From NCBI GenBank assembly GCA_947588705.1, contig CANPYT010000003.1:20023-84022 (forward strand): a stretch of 64,000 bases of DNA, read 5' to 3'. Under the pieces are notes generated by a model that saw only the letters and a program-made list of their open reading frames with translations, made no database searches and had not been told where the DNA came from. Below are positions 29,210 through 37,355 of this stretch, piece by piece; position 1 is the stretch's first letter; each line of letters opens with the position of its first letter. The stretch is from an uncultured Acetatifactor sp. (GTDB taxonomy: Bacteria; Bacillota; Clostridia; Lachnospirales; Lachnospiraceae). A program made the translations under genes and the position numbers.

Positions 29210-29911
29210 CTACAGATATTTGATCAAAGCAGTGTGGACCGCATCGTAAGATCCCCGGCTGACGGGAAGAGTTTCTCCGTTCACCATAGTCACTTCCGTG
29301 CGCGTGACCTTCTTAATATACTTCAGCGATACAATATAAGAGCGATGTACTTTAAAAAAGGTATCGTCCAGCTGTTCCGAGAACCTTGCCAGGGCCATAC
29401 GCGCCCGGAAATTGCCCTGCGCCGTGTGGACAATGATGTATACGTTTTCTGACTCCACATACAGGATGTCAGCCAGAGGTACACGGATCCCGCCCTCCGA
29501 TGTGGAAAGCAGCACCGAACGCTGCCGGTAAGCCAGGTTTTCCGCCGCTTTGTCCAGCACCTCCCAAAGTTTTTGCGTGTTCACCGGCTTGAGAAGATAA
29601 TGAAGGGCCGAGACGTCAAAACCATCGCTGAAATACTCATAATATCCGGTGATAAAGACGATCTGCACCGTAGAATTGTCTTTCCTCACCTGCTTTGCGA
29701 GCTCAATGCCGTTCTTTCCCGGCATCTCAATATCCAGCAGCAAAATATCAAAATCCTTTTCTTCCTCATAATCAAAGAAAAAGGATCCTGCGTCCGCATA
29801 TCGTTTCAATTCCGCCGGGTGGCGGTTTTTCTTTGCCCACTCCGAGACCGTCTCGTAAAGATAGTCCCTCTGGGAAACCTGATCGTCGCAGATCGCTATT
29901 TTAAATTTCAT
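29210..29911 (-). CDS. LytTR-family response regulator
   Basis: A 233-residue two-component regulator. The receiver domain (1-120) has the acidic pocket ICDDQ, the phosphoacceptor Asp in ILLLDIEMPGKNG, the Thr in FITGYYEYF and the Lys in LLKPVN. The C-terminal LytTR DNA-binding domain (about 135-230) shows ILYVESENVYIIVHT, FFKVHRSYIVSLKYIKKV and LPVSRGSYDAV. Such regulators control virulence, bacteriocin or envelope genes. Its adjacent kinase is truncated, so its input may come from elsewhere. It is preceded 35 bases upstream by an unknown coiled-coil protein. Confidence 0.93.
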   Translation of the reverse strand: MKFKIAICDDQVSQRDYLYETVSEWAKKNRHPAELKRYADAGSFFFDYEEEKDFDILLLDIEMPGKNGIELAKQVRKDNSTVQIVFITGYYEYFSDGFDVSALHYLLKPVNTQKLWEVLDKAAENLAYRQRSVLLSTSEGGIRVPLADILYVESENVYIIVHTAQGNFRARMALARFSEQLDDTFFKVHRSYIVSLKYIKKVTRTEVTMVNGETLPVSRGSYDAVHTALIKYL

Positions 29912-29946
29912 AGCCTACACCTGAATCCCTGTCCAAAAACCGCCGT

Positions 29947-30354
29947 TTATCTTTTTTTCCGGCTCAGCTGAAACAGATCCATGGCATATCCGTAAGCGTC
30001 AGCAGCCAGCGCGTTCAGATCAGTAGACAGCACCTGGGGCGGTTTTGCCGTATCCTGTCTGCCCAAGACCTTCTGCGCATAAAGCGCATGCTGTTCCCCC
30101 TGGGCCTGCAGCCGGTCCCGCAGAGAGATCTCCCGGGCAAGATCGCTCTGCGCCTCGGCTCTCTCTATCATCGCCTGAACCTGTTCCTTCATCCGCTCTT
30201 TTATCCGTTTCTGCCGTTTATCCCACCAAGTCTCTTTCTGCCTTTCCGTCTGAGCGCACTGCTGGCCATACTTCTTCCAGGCGTTCCTCAGCTCATTGTT
30301 TCCGACAAAGCCGGAGCCGCCGTTTCGCCCGTTTTCAACAGATCCCACTGCCAT
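29947..30354 (-). CDS. Uncharacterised coiled-coil protein
   Basis: A 135-residue protein of no family I know. A Gly/Asn-rich start (SVENGRNGGSGFVGNNE) leads into a highly charged helical stretch (residues 24-100) with Arg/Lys/Glu/Gln runs that should form a coiled coil. The C-terminus (STDLNALAADAYGYAMDLFQL) is a short amphipathic helix. No signal peptide. GGAGGG seven bases before the ATG supports it as a real gene. It lies upstream of the LytTR regulator with a 35-base gap and may share its transcript. Confidence 0.7.
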   Translation of the reverse strand: MAVGSVENGRNGGSGFVGNNELRNAWKKYGQQCAQTERQKETWWDKRQKRIKERMKEQVQAMIERAEAQSDLAREISLRDRLQAQGEQHALYAQKVLGRQDTAKPPQVLSTDLNALAADAYGYAMDLFQLSRKKR

Positions 30355-30462
30355 AAAAGAACCCTCCCGCCCGCCTGCGGCGTCATGCGCAGGCTTATCC
30401 TGATATTTTATTTATCGGCAGTTTTTCTGTGTGCTTAAACCTCGCTGCCCGGAAATTTCGAT

Positions 30463-30495
30463 ATCCCCGCGGATCCTTTTGCGGGATCTTTTTTT
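30463..30495 (+). terminator. Possible terminator ahead of merR
   Basis: ATCCCCGC and GCGGGAT pair (one bulged C) and are followed by CTTTTTTTG on the plus strand. It would insulate the merR promoter from upstream read-through. Confidence 0.5.
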
Positions 30496-30515
30496 GAATT
30501 TTTTTCTGAAAACTA

Positions 30516-30546
30516 TTGACATTCCACCAACTGGAAGGTATAGAGT
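30516..30546 (+). promoter_or_regulatory. merR promoter with operator in the spacer
   Basis: TTGACA (30516) is followed by the dyad TTCCA-CCAAC-TGGAA and then TATAGAGT. The spacer is 17 bases to TATAGA or 19 to TAGAGT. A dyad between -35 and -10 with a long spacer is the hallmark of MerR-controlled promoters. Confidence 0.75.
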
Positions 30547-30638
30547 AAACATACAAAGCACAGGCAGCCCACCCGGGAACACAGAAACTGCCGCCAAAAC
30601 AACGGTGTCTGCGCCCGAAGCGCAAAAGTGAGGACTTC

Positions 30639-31280
30639 ATGAAGATCAATCAGGTGGAACAGACGATCGGGATCACCAAAAAGAACATCCGCTTCTATGA
30701 ACAGGAGGGCCTGCTGAAGCCTGTTCGGATAGCAAACGGCTATCGGGATTACTCCCCCGAGGACTTGGAACGCCTGCAGCTGATCAAATTGCTGCGGAAG
30801 CTGGACATTCCCATAGATGAGATCCGCAGGCTTCAGGAGGGCAGCCAGACTCTGAAAGATTGTCTTGAAAGGCATCTGATCTCCCTGAGGCGCAGACGCA
30901 GCAACCTGGAAGCCATGGAACGCTTCTGCATACGGCTGCTGGACGAGGACAGAACTTTAGACAACCTGGACGCGGAGGCGCTCCTCCGGGAAATGGAACA
31001 ACAGGAAAGCGGAGGTGTCATGTTTAAGAACATTCAAAAAGATGACAAAAGGAAGCTGCTGAAAAGCGCTGTCCTTTCAGCGGTGGTCGTCCTTTCGATC
31101 CTGCTTCTGAGCCTTGGATTTCTGGTATGGCTGATCTTTCAGAACTTAGCCATGCTGGCGCCGCTTTTTCTGATCCTGTTCCTGACCCATCTGATCCTGA
31201 TCGTGGGAACCCTGCTTGCTTTGTGGGAAAGGATCAAGGAAATCGAAGGAGGGGAAATGAATGAAGCTAGTAAATATTGA
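30639..31280 (+). CDS. MerR-family regulator with C-terminal membrane anchor
   Basis: A 213-residue regulator. Residues 1-70 are the MerR winged helix (KINQVEQTIGITKKNIRFYEQEGLLKPVR ... YRDYSPEDLERLQLIKLLRKL), followed by a dimerisation helix (about 75-120). Unlike classical MerR proteins it ends in two hydrophobic spans (LLKSAVLSAVVVLSILLLSLGFLVWLI and LAPLFLILFLTHLILIVGTLLAL). It probably senses a membrane or envelope signal while bound to the membrane. It controls its own promoter, judged by the operator in the spacer. Its last 20 bases overlap the ybjQ-like gene, which has its own GGAGG. Confidence 0.9.
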   Translation: MKINQVEQTIGITKKNIRFYEQEGLLKPVRIANGYRDYSPEDLERLQLIKLLRKLDIPIDEIRRLQEGSQTLKDCLERHLISLRRRRSNLEAMERFCIRLLDEDRTLDNLDAEALLREMEQQESGGVMFKNIQKDDKRKLLKSAVLSAVVVLSILLLSLGFLVWLIFQNLAMLAPLFLILFLTHLILIVGTLLALWERIKEIEGGEMNEASKY

Positions 31281-31596
31281 CCACATACCCGGCAAGGAAA
31301 TCGAAGCGCTGGATATCGTAAAGGGAACCGTAGTCCACACAAAGAATGTGGGAAGGGATTTCATGTCCGCTATGAAGACACTGGTGGGAGGCGAACTGAC
31401 CAGCTATACCCAGATGTTGAACGAAGCCAGACAGATTGCCGTAAAGCGCATGGTTGACGAGGCGGAAGCGCTCGGTGCGGATGCCATTGTAAACGTCCGT
31501 TACGGCACTTCCTCCGTCATGTCGGGAGCCGCTGAGGTGATCGCTTACGGAACCGCCGTAAAAATTGTAGAAAGGCAGGATATAGGGCATGAGTGA
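31261..31596 (+). CDS. YbjQ/UPF0145 family protein
   Basis: A 111-residue cytosolic protein of the YbjQ (UPF0145) family, with the typical VKGTVVHTKNVGRDFMSAMKTLVGGEL and EALGADAIVNVRYGTSSVM. The family forms pentamers and is labelled heavy-metal-binding from structure, but its role is unproven. It lies between the membrane-bound MerR and a CPBP protease, overlapping both genes (20 and 8 bases). All three should be translated from one mRNA. GGAGG eight bases upstream fixes the start. Confidence 0.9.
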   Translation: MKLVNIDHIPGKEIEALDIVKGTVVHTKNVGRDFMSAMKTLVGGELTSYTQMLNEARQIAVKRMVDEAEALGADAIVNVRYGTSSVMSGAAEVIAYGTAVKIVERQDIGHE

Positions 31597-32521
31597 GACA
31601 TCGGAAGAGACAAAGAAAATGAACCGCAGGCGTATTTTGCTCTACCTGATCCTGACATTCGGAATGACCTGGCTTTTTGAGTTCCTGGTGATATGGCCCC
31701 TGGCGTTAAGCGGCAGCCAAAGCTCGCTGGCTCTGGCCCAGGGCCTGTTGACCGTTGCCATGTTCTGCCCCGCACTGGGCGCACTGCTCACCCGGATCAT
31801 CACCCGGGAGGGATTTCAAAACGCCATGCTGGCACCAAAAAACGGCAGACGGAGCATTCCCTACTTTTTCCTGGGATGGTTCGGCCCTCAGATCCTCACC
31901 ATGATCGGCGCGGCAGTTTATTTTCTCGTGTTTCCCGAGCGCTTCGACCCGGGCATGGGCGCCATGAGGGCAACGCTGGCCGCTCAGGGCCTGGAGGCCA
32001 CGGACTCGATGGTGGCCCTTACTGTGGTGTCTCAGATCGTATCCGGCATCCTGCTGGCGCCCCTGCTGAACGCCATACCCTGTTTCGGCGAAGAATGGGG
32101 CTGGAGAGGATACCTGCTGCCAAAGCTGTCGAAAGACATGGGCACACTGCCCACACTGCTTCTCTCCGGCGTGATCTGGGGGATCTGGCATCTGCCAGCC
32201 ACTATGCTGGGCCATAATTACGGCACCGGCTACCCCGGTTATCCCATAACCGGCATTCTTGCCATGTGTGTGTTCTGCGTCACATTGGGGATTTTTCTGT
32301 CCTACCTTACATTCCGCACCGGCAGCTGTATTCCGGCGATACTCGGCCACGGCGCCTTAAATGGTTTCGCCAGCGCCGGCATACTCTTCACCGACGGAAC
32401 CGCCATAAATCCCTTCATCGGCCCCACACCCACCGGCATTCTCGGGGGAAGCGCTTTCCTTCTGTGCGCCGTGGTTATGGCCGTACTTCTCGTAAGACAA
32501 AAAACGCCGGCAGAGCTTTAA
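31589..32521 (+). CDS. CPBP (CAAX/Abi) family intramembrane metalloprotease
   Basis: A 310-residue membrane protein with about eight hydrophobic spans. Catalytic motifs of the CPBP/Abi family are present: FGEEWGWRGYLLPKL (EExxxR), SGVIWGIWHLPAT (the HxxxP-type histidine) and a later LGHGALNGFA. Family members in bacteria protect against bacteriocins, process peptides or help maturation of membrane proteins. It is the last gene of the merR-ybjQ-cpbp operon. The pairing with a membrane-bound regulator suggests a response to an envelope-acting peptide; that is inference. Confidence 0.9.
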   Translation: MSETSEETKKMNRRRILLYLILTFGMTWLFEFLVIWPLALSGSQSSLALAQGLLTVAMFCPALGALLTRIITREGFQNAMLAPKNGRRSIPYFFLGWFGPQILTMIGAAVYFLVFPERFDPGMGAMRATLAAQGLEATDSMVALTVVSQIVSGILLAPLLNAIPCFGEEWGWRGYLLPKLSKDMGTLPTLLLSGVIWGIWHLPATMLGHNYGTGYPGYPITGILAMCVFCVTLGIFLSYLTFRTGSCIPAILGHGALNGFASAGILFTDGTAINPFIGPTPTGILGGSAFLLCAVVMAVLLVRQKTPAEL

Positions 32522-32536
32522 CGCCCTGCCGGTTTT
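32507..32536. terminator. Bidirectional terminator between CPBP gene and mecA
   Basis: CCGGCAG and CTGCCGG form a 7-bp stem whose loop holds the CPBP stop codon. TTTTATG follows on the plus strand, and the A-run GACAAAAAAC gives T-rich RNA on the minus strand. Confidence 0.7.
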
Positions 32537-32542
32537 ATGTAC

Positions 32543-33238
32543 TCATCCTCTCAGTTTTCTTACCGCTTTAGCCTGAATCAGGCATCGGCCGTGTTCCTCC
32601 AGCCGAAGCAGCAGTTTTTCCTCCGCCCCGTAAATATTTCCAAATTCCATCGCCTGGATACAGGCTCTGCTGAACCGCTCATAGGAAGCGTTTCCTTTTC
32701 CCAGGCAGAGATAATAGACATCCTCCATCTCATAAAGCGCACTGTCCACCCGAAGGTTCCCGGGCAGTACCGCCGCATAATTCATCACATCCCGGAGCCT
32801 GTCAAAAGAAAAGATCGCAAAGTCCGGCTTCTTGGCAGGGGCAGGCGCCTGAGACGCGGCTTCAGCAGGGGCGGATGCCTCGATCTGGGCAGGAACGGGC
32901 TGTTCCGAAGCCATCCCCACTTTTTCCTTCGCCTTCTGCAGCACACGCTTCATCTCTTTCAGACACTCGATCAGCGATGAAGGCTCGTTCTCCGGATCCC
33001 TCTCGGAAAAAGTCAGAATCAGCCCCTGGTCCGGAAGCATCATGATCTGCAAGTCAAAGGAATACTTGGGCGGCTTATAGCCCACCGCTTCCTCCGCCTG
33101 CACGATGATTTCCTGCACTACCTCTTTCGCCTTTTCGCTGCGCAGCACAAAGTCCTTATAATCAATGTCATATTCGTCCAGCTCTTCATTGGAGAGAAAG
33201 CATTTCACCGTCTTGTCATCTACTCGTTCTATCCGCAT
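32543..33238 (-). CDS. mecA: Adaptor protein MecA family
   Basis: A 231-residue adaptor of the MecA/YpbH family. The N-terminal substrate-binding domain begins MRIERVDDKTVKCFLSNEEL, close to known MecA. A low-complexity Ala/Pro/Glu linker (about residues 112-138) joins the C-terminal ClpC-binding domain (FAIFSFDRLRDVMNYAAVL ... LEEHGRCLIQAKAVRKL). In Bacillus MecA delivers ComK and other proteins to the ClpCP protease. It stands alone behind its own promoter and converges on the merR operon. Confidence 0.9.
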   Translation of the reverse strand: MRIERVDDKTVKCFLSNEELDEYDIDYKDFVLRSEKAKEVVQEIIVQAEEAVGYKPPKYSFDLQIMMLPDQGLILTFSERDPENEPSSLIECLKEMKRVLQKAKEKVGMASEQPVPAQIEASAPAEAASQAPAPAKKPDFAIFSFDRLRDVMNYAAVLPGNLRVDSALYEMEDVYYLCLGKGNASYERFSRACIQAMEFGNIYGAEEKLLLRLEEHGRCLIQAKAVRKLRG

Positions 33239-33294
33239 ACTCTCATCCTCTCATAAATACACAACAACTCTGGCCATATCTCACATATATGACT

Positions 33295-33323
33295 ATAATA
33301 ACATGATATTCCTGATTTTTCAA
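33295..33323 (-). promoter_or_regulatory. mecA promoter
   Basis: TTGAAA and TATTAT are separated by 17 bases on the minus strand, about 60 bases before mecA. Confidence 0.6.
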
Positions 33324-33352
33324 TGAGATCTATTTTCCAATTTATTGGTGAA

Positions 33353-33514
33353 TAACAGTTCAGCCAGACGCCTGATTTGATGGAAAATCGTGCTTGCACG
33401 AATTTTCCATCATGTCTGGCGGCTGAGAGAGCGCCGTTTTATGAGCAAAGGCAGGCGCACAGCGCCGGAGAGCGCGTCAGCGCGGCTTTGCGAATGGCGT
33501 GGGCTGAACTGTTA
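33353..33514. mobile_element. MITE-like element, copy 1 (162 bp)
   Basis: TAACAGTTCAGCC at the left is a perfect 13-bp inverted repeat of GGCTGAACTGTTA at the right; the outer TA could be a target duplication. Inside, GCCAGAC...GTCTGGC encloses a long hairpin (GATGGAAAAT-CGTGC-TT-GCACG-AATTTTCCATC). A GC-rich part follows with GCAAAG...CTTTGC ends. It encodes no protein. Related copies lie at 45362 and 63415. Confidence 0.85.
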
Positions 33515-33599
33515 CATTGGAGAATCTCCCCTCAATCGCCGACCTGACCATGTCCAGCTCCTCCTCCATGATGCAGTGCGGAAAGAGGCGTATTTCCAT
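33477..33599 (-). other. 40-codon frame ending inside MITE-like copy 1
   Basis: A minus-strand frame starts at an ATG just after GGAGG and reads MEIRLFPHCIMEEELDMVRS, then runs into the element, whose sequence supplies the ending VQPTPFAKPR and the stop. It overlaps the rdgB fragment in another frame. It might be a real microprotein or the remains of a gene cut by the element. No family was recognised. Confidence 0.3.
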
Positions 33600-33726
33600 C
33601 CTCCGTCACCTCCGGGATCTCAGCCGTCATATCATTCAGACTTAAGATCTCAAGCGAAAGCCCACTCAGCCATTCCCGGGCATCCGACAGCTTTGCCGGA
33701 TTTCCGGTCCCATACAGCAGCTTCAT
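33532..33726 (-). pseudogene. N-terminal fragment of a RdgB/HAM1 (XTP/dITP) pyrophosphatase gene
   Basis: The first 47 or so codons (MKLLYGTGNPAKLSDAREWL ... EIPEVTEDGNTP) match the N-terminus of non-canonical purine NTP pyrophosphatases, including the nucleotide-binding TGNPAKL and the conserved EDGNT. After that the family sequence (E-N-A-x-x-K-A) is lost and an unrelated Gly/His-rich tail ends in a stop. A full protein is about 200 residues. GGAGTAGAGAGGT precedes the ATG, so the start was once functional. MITE-like copy 1 lies just downstream. Confidence 0.7.
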
Positions 33727-33879
33727 ACCTCTCTACTCCTTCCCATGAAATATCCTGTCTGCGCTTTTCATACGCATAGATCCCAATGATCCAAAACCGC
33801 GTCCTTTTCATACGCTACATGTTACACTCTCGATCCCCCACTGTCAACTCATTCCGCCCTACCCTGTTTTCCCGCTTTG

Positions 33880-33888
33880 TGCTATACT
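33880..33888 (+). promoter_or_regulatory. Extended -10 promoter of the heparinase-like gene
   Basis: TGCTATACT is a good extended -10 about 50 bases before the start codon; no strong -35 is visible. Confidence 0.45.
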
Positions 33889-33936
33889 GAATAAAAAAAT
33901 GTCTGCACATACAAAATAACGAAAGGAAGCTTTTCC

Positions 33937-35775
33937 ATGGAAATGCGTGTAAAAGAAACAGCAGTCCAATTTTTATCCGGCGGCGGCAGGCTCCTGCCTT
34001 TTCAGCCTTTTCCCCCCGCGGCCCGGCGGGAAGCTTATGAGGCTTTGCCCCAAAAGCTGCGCCGGAAACTGATCTCTCTTGGCGAGGATGTACTGGACAC
34101 GCCTTATCCCGCCTTAACCGCCTCTGCTTTTATGGACTATGGCCGCACGGGAAACCGCGTCCGTTTTGAAACTCCGTACTTCAAAAGACGGCATATGCTC
34201 AATGCCTTTGTCACCGCGGAATGTATGGAGGGGGAGGGCAGGTTCCTGGATCGGATCGCAGACGGTATCTTTGCTCTCTGTGAGGAGAGCGCCTGGCAGC
34301 TGCCCGCTCACAATTCCTATCTGCGCGGTGCGCCCGCAGAGCTCCTGCCGGATGTTTCCCGCCCTGTGCTGGATCTTTTCGCCTGTGAGACGGGAGCTCA
34401 GCTGGCCTGCATCCTGTACCTGCTGAAACCGCAGCTGGACCAGGTCAGCCCGGCGCTCTGCCAGCGGATCCACCTGGAGCTGGAACAGCGCATTCTCCGG
34501 CCGTACCTGACAGAACATTTCTGGTGGATGGGCAGCGGTGAGGAACCCATGTGCAACTGGACGCCCTGGTGCACCCAGAATGTGCTCCTCACCGCCTTCC
34601 TCCCGGGATGCCCGGAGGATTCCGGCCGACAGATCCTCCGGAAAGCCGCCGAGAGCTGTGATTTCTTTTTAAAGGATTACGGGGAGGACGGCTGCTGCGA
34701 CGAGGGCGCTCTCTATTTCCGCCGGGCCGGCCTTTGCCTGGACATGGCATGTGACATCATGGACCAGGTGACCGGCGGAGCCTTTTCTCCGCTTTACCGC
34801 TGGGAAAAGATCCGAAACATCGCCGCTTATATCTTAAACGTCCATGTGAGCGGGAGATATTATTTCAACTTTGCGGACTGTTCCCCCTCCGCCGGCAGGG
34901 CAGGCGTAAAAGAGTACCTTTTCGGGAAACACACCGGCCAGCCTGCCCTGATGCAGTTTGCCGCCGAAGATTACCGGGAGGCGGGAGACGAGATCTACCG
35001 CGAGGAACTCTATCAGCTGAACTTATACTATCAGCTGCTGAATGCCTTCACACACCAGGAAGTCATGTCCGTCAATACGGCGGGCCGCCCTGCCCCTCAG
35101 GACATTTTTTATCCCAGCGTGGGCCTTTTTATCGCCCGCAGCGGTCACTTCGCCCTGGCGGTAAAGGCCGGGGGCAACAATGACAGCCACAACCACAATG
35201 ACACCGGAAGCATCACCCTGTACCAGGACGGCCAGCCTTTGCTTGTAGACATCGGCGTGGAGAGCTACACGAAGAAAACGTTCTCACCCCAGCGCTATGA
35301 GATCTGGACCATGCAGTCCTGCTACCATAACCTGCCTACTATTGACGGACTGGACCAGCACGACGGGCCCGAGTACCGCGCCGCGGAAGTACGCTCCTCC
35401 CTTACGAAGGAGCGGGCAGAAATATCCATGGAGCTGGCGGGGGCTTATCCTTTTTCGGAACCGGGCCGCTCCTACCGGCGCCGCGTCACTTTGGACAAGA
35501 TCCAGGACTGTGTGCTCCTCACAGATATCACAGACTGCCGGGATGTGGTCTTACACTTTATCACCGATGAAAGACCTCTGTCCGTCGAAGAAAACCGCCT
35601 GCGGGTAAAAGGAGCGGATATTTCCTTCCGGGGCGCTTCCCTTTTGGAGACAGAGATCCTGCCCATCACGGACGAACGGCTCCGAACCGCCTGGGACCAT
35701 CCCCTGTACCGCGTCAACCTCAAAATGACAGAAAGGGAATTTACGATGCGGATCCGATCCAATATCGCCGGATAA
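33937..35775 (+). CDS. Heparinase II/III-family protein
   Basis: A 612-residue protein of the heparinase II/III-like polysaccharide lyase superfamily. The N-terminal 350 residues are the alpha/alpha toroid (LDLFACETGAQLACILYLL, WWMGSGEEPMCNWTPWCTQN). The heparinase signature is at about residues 410-440 (KAGGNNDSHNHNDTGSITLYQDGQPLLVDIG), followed by the beta-sandwich part. These enzymes cleave acidic polysaccharides such as glycosaminoglycans or alginate. No signal peptide is visible, suggesting it acts on oligosaccharides inside the cell. No sulfatase, PTS or glycoside hydrolase genes are nearby. Start supported by AAAGGAAG. Confidence 0.88.
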   Translation: MEMRVKETAVQFLSGGGRLLPFQPFPPAARREAYEALPQKLRRKLISLGEDVLDTPYPALTASAFMDYGRTGNRVRFETPYFKRRHMLNAFVTAECMEGEGRFLDRIADGIFALCEESAWQLPAHNSYLRGAPAELLPDVSRPVLDLFACETGAQLACILYLLKPQLDQVSPALCQRIHLELEQRILRPYLTEHFWWMGSGEEPMCNWTPWCTQNVLLTAFLPGCPEDSGRQILRKAAESCDFFLKDYGEDGCCDEGALYFRRAGLCLDMACDIMDQVTGGAFSPLYRWEKIRNIAAYILNVHVSGRYYFNFADCSPSAGRAGVKEYLFGKHTGQPALMQFAAEDYREAGDEIYREELYQLNLYYQLLNAFTHQEVMSVNTAGRPAPQDIFYPSVGLFIARSGHFALAVKAGGNNDSHNHNDTGSITLYQDGQPLLVDIGVESYTKKTFSPQRYEIWTMQSCYHNLPTIDGLDQHDGPEYRAAEVRSSLTKERAEISMELAGAYPFSEPGRSYRRRVTLDKIQDCVLLTDITDCRDVVLHFITDERPLSVEENRLRVKGADISFRGASLLETEILPITDERLRTAWDHPLYRVNLKMTEREFTMRIRSNIAG

Positions 35776-35855
35776 TTTTACCGTGAATGAAAATGCGGGA
35801 GTATGGGAAGTATATGCTTTGAACGCTGTACGGATAACAGCAGAAAAGAGGCTAT

Positions 35856-36383
35856 ATGACATTAGATGGAAATGCCCGCAGAACGGCAATTTTAGTATTT
35901 CTTGAGAGACAGACCGGCCCCGTCAGCGGCTCGGAGCTGTCGCGGCAGTTTGGTGTCAGCCGCCAGGTCATCGTCCAGGACATCGCTCTCCTTCGGGCGG
36001 AGAACAGGAATATTCTTTCCACCAACAAGGGATATGTCCTCTTCCATCCCCAGGAAAAGCACGCCGGCTATACCACGGTCATCTCCGTAAAACACACCGC
36101 GGAGCAGGTGCTGGACGAGATGCTTTCCATTGTTGAATACGGCGGTTCCATGCTGGATGTGTTTATCGACCACGATCTCTATGGGCAGATCCGGGCCAAC
36201 CTGGTCATCAACGATGTGGACGATGCGGCGGAATTTTGCCATAAGCTGGCCCGAAACGGGTCCCCGACCTTAAAGGAACTGACAGAGGGCTGCCATTACC
36301 ACACTATCTCCGCGCCATCCGAAAAAGTCCTGAACCTGATCCGCAGGGAACTGCAGGAAAAGGGGATCCTGGGAGAGGAGTGA
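35856..36383 (+). CDS. niaR: NiaR (NadR-type) niacin-responsive repressor
   Basis: A 175-residue repressor of NAD synthesis and niacin uptake. The N-terminal winged helix (TAILVFLERQTGPVSGSELSRQFGVSRQVIVQDIALLRAE) is followed by the 3H domain, named for its three metal-binding histidines (SVKHTAEQ, FIDHDLYGQI, GCHYHTISAP). With nicotinic acid bound it represses nad and niacin transporter genes. None of those genes lies in this window, so its targets are elsewhere. It follows the heparinase-like gene by 80 bases on the same strand and converges on aguB. Confidence 0.92.
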   Translation: MTLDGNARRTAILVFLERQTGPVSGSELSRQFGVSRQVIVQDIALLRAENRNILSTNKGYVLFHPQEKHAGYTTVISVKHTAEQVLDEMLSIVEYGGSMLDVFIDHDLYGQIRANLVINDVDDAAEFCHKLARNGSPTLKELTEGCHYHTISAPSEKVLNLIRRELQEKGILGEE

Positions 36384-36389
36384 TCCTGC

Positions 36390-37265
36390 TCATCTCCCGA
36401 TTTCCCCATACATTTCCGGCCTCCTGTCCCGAAACAGGCCCCAGCTGAAACGCAGCTCTTCCGCCGCTTCCAAATCAAAAGTATGCAGGATCGCTTTCTC
36501 TTCCGTCCGCCCGGCCTCCTCCACCACTTCCCCCGTCTCGTCCGTGATAAAGGAAGAACCGTAAAATGTCAGGGAAGAGTTTTGCCAATTATTTTCCGCG
36601 GCAGGCTGCACCCGCTCTTCCCCGACGCGGTTTGCCGCGATCACCGGCATCACGTTGGCGGCGGCGTGTCCCTGCATACACCGTCTCCAGTGAGACATGC
36701 TGTCGCACCCTATAATAGGTTCCGAGCCGATCGCCGTAGGATACAGCAGAAGCTGCGCCCCCATCAGCGCCATGCACCTCGCTGCCTCCGGAAACCACTG
36801 ATCCCAGCAGATCCCCACGCCGATCCTGCCGTATGCGGTATCCCACACGCGAAACCCGGTGTTTCCCGGCGTAAAATAAAATTTTTCCTGATAGAAATGA
36901 TCATCCGGGATATGCGTTTTTCGGTACACGCCAAGGATTTTCCCGTCCGCGTCTATCATGGCGGCGGAATTGTACGTCACATTTCCCGCCCTTTCAAAAA
37001 AGCTGACAGGCATCACCACTTTCAGCTCCGCCGCCAGCCCCTGAAAGTGTCTCACCGCAGGGTTTTCCTCCAGGACTGTCGCCAGCTTATAGGAATCATA
37101 ATTTCTCTCCTGGCAGAAATACCGGGTCTCAAACAGCTCCGGCAGAAGCGCCACCTGCGCTCCCCTTCCGGCCGCCTCCCGCACCAGCTTTTCCGCCGCC
37201 GCAATATTCTCGTCCCTAACGCGATCGCAGTACATCTGTACCGCCGCCACTGTCACGTTTTTCAC
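36390..37265 (-). CDS. aguB: N-carbamoylputrescine amidase
   Basis: A 291-residue nitrilase-family enzyme that hydrolyses N-carbamoylputrescine to putrescine, CO2 and ammonia. The Glu-Lys-Cys triad is visible as ALLPELFETRYF, GVYRKTHIPDDHFYQEKFYF and GVGICWDQWFPEAAR. The family's GNTGFRVWDTAYGRIG block is also present. Length is typical. It is the last gene of the polyamine operon, directly downstream of aguA, which makes its substrate. It converges on niaR with 6 bases between stops and no obvious terminator. Confidence 0.95.
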   Translation of the reverse strand: MKNVTVAAVQMYCDRVRDENIAAAEKLVREAAGRGAQVALLPELFETRYFCQERNYDSYKLATVLEENPAVRHFQGLAAELKVVMPVSFFERAGNVTYNSAAMIDADGKILGVYRKTHIPDDHFYQEKFYFTPGNTGFRVWDTAYGRIGVGICWDQWFPEAARCMALMGAQLLLYPTAIGSEPIIGCDSMSHWRRCMQGHAAANVMPVIAANRVGEERVQPAAENNWQNSSLTFYGSSFITDETGEVVEEAGRTEEKAILHTFDLEAAEELRFSWGLFRDRRPEMYGEIGR

Positions 37266-37355
37266 ACTATCCTCCCATCCGTCTCCGCCGACACACGGAT
37301 CCTATGGCCCCGCTCCGCAAAATTCCGGGCCAGATCAGAAACATCCCTTTTCACG

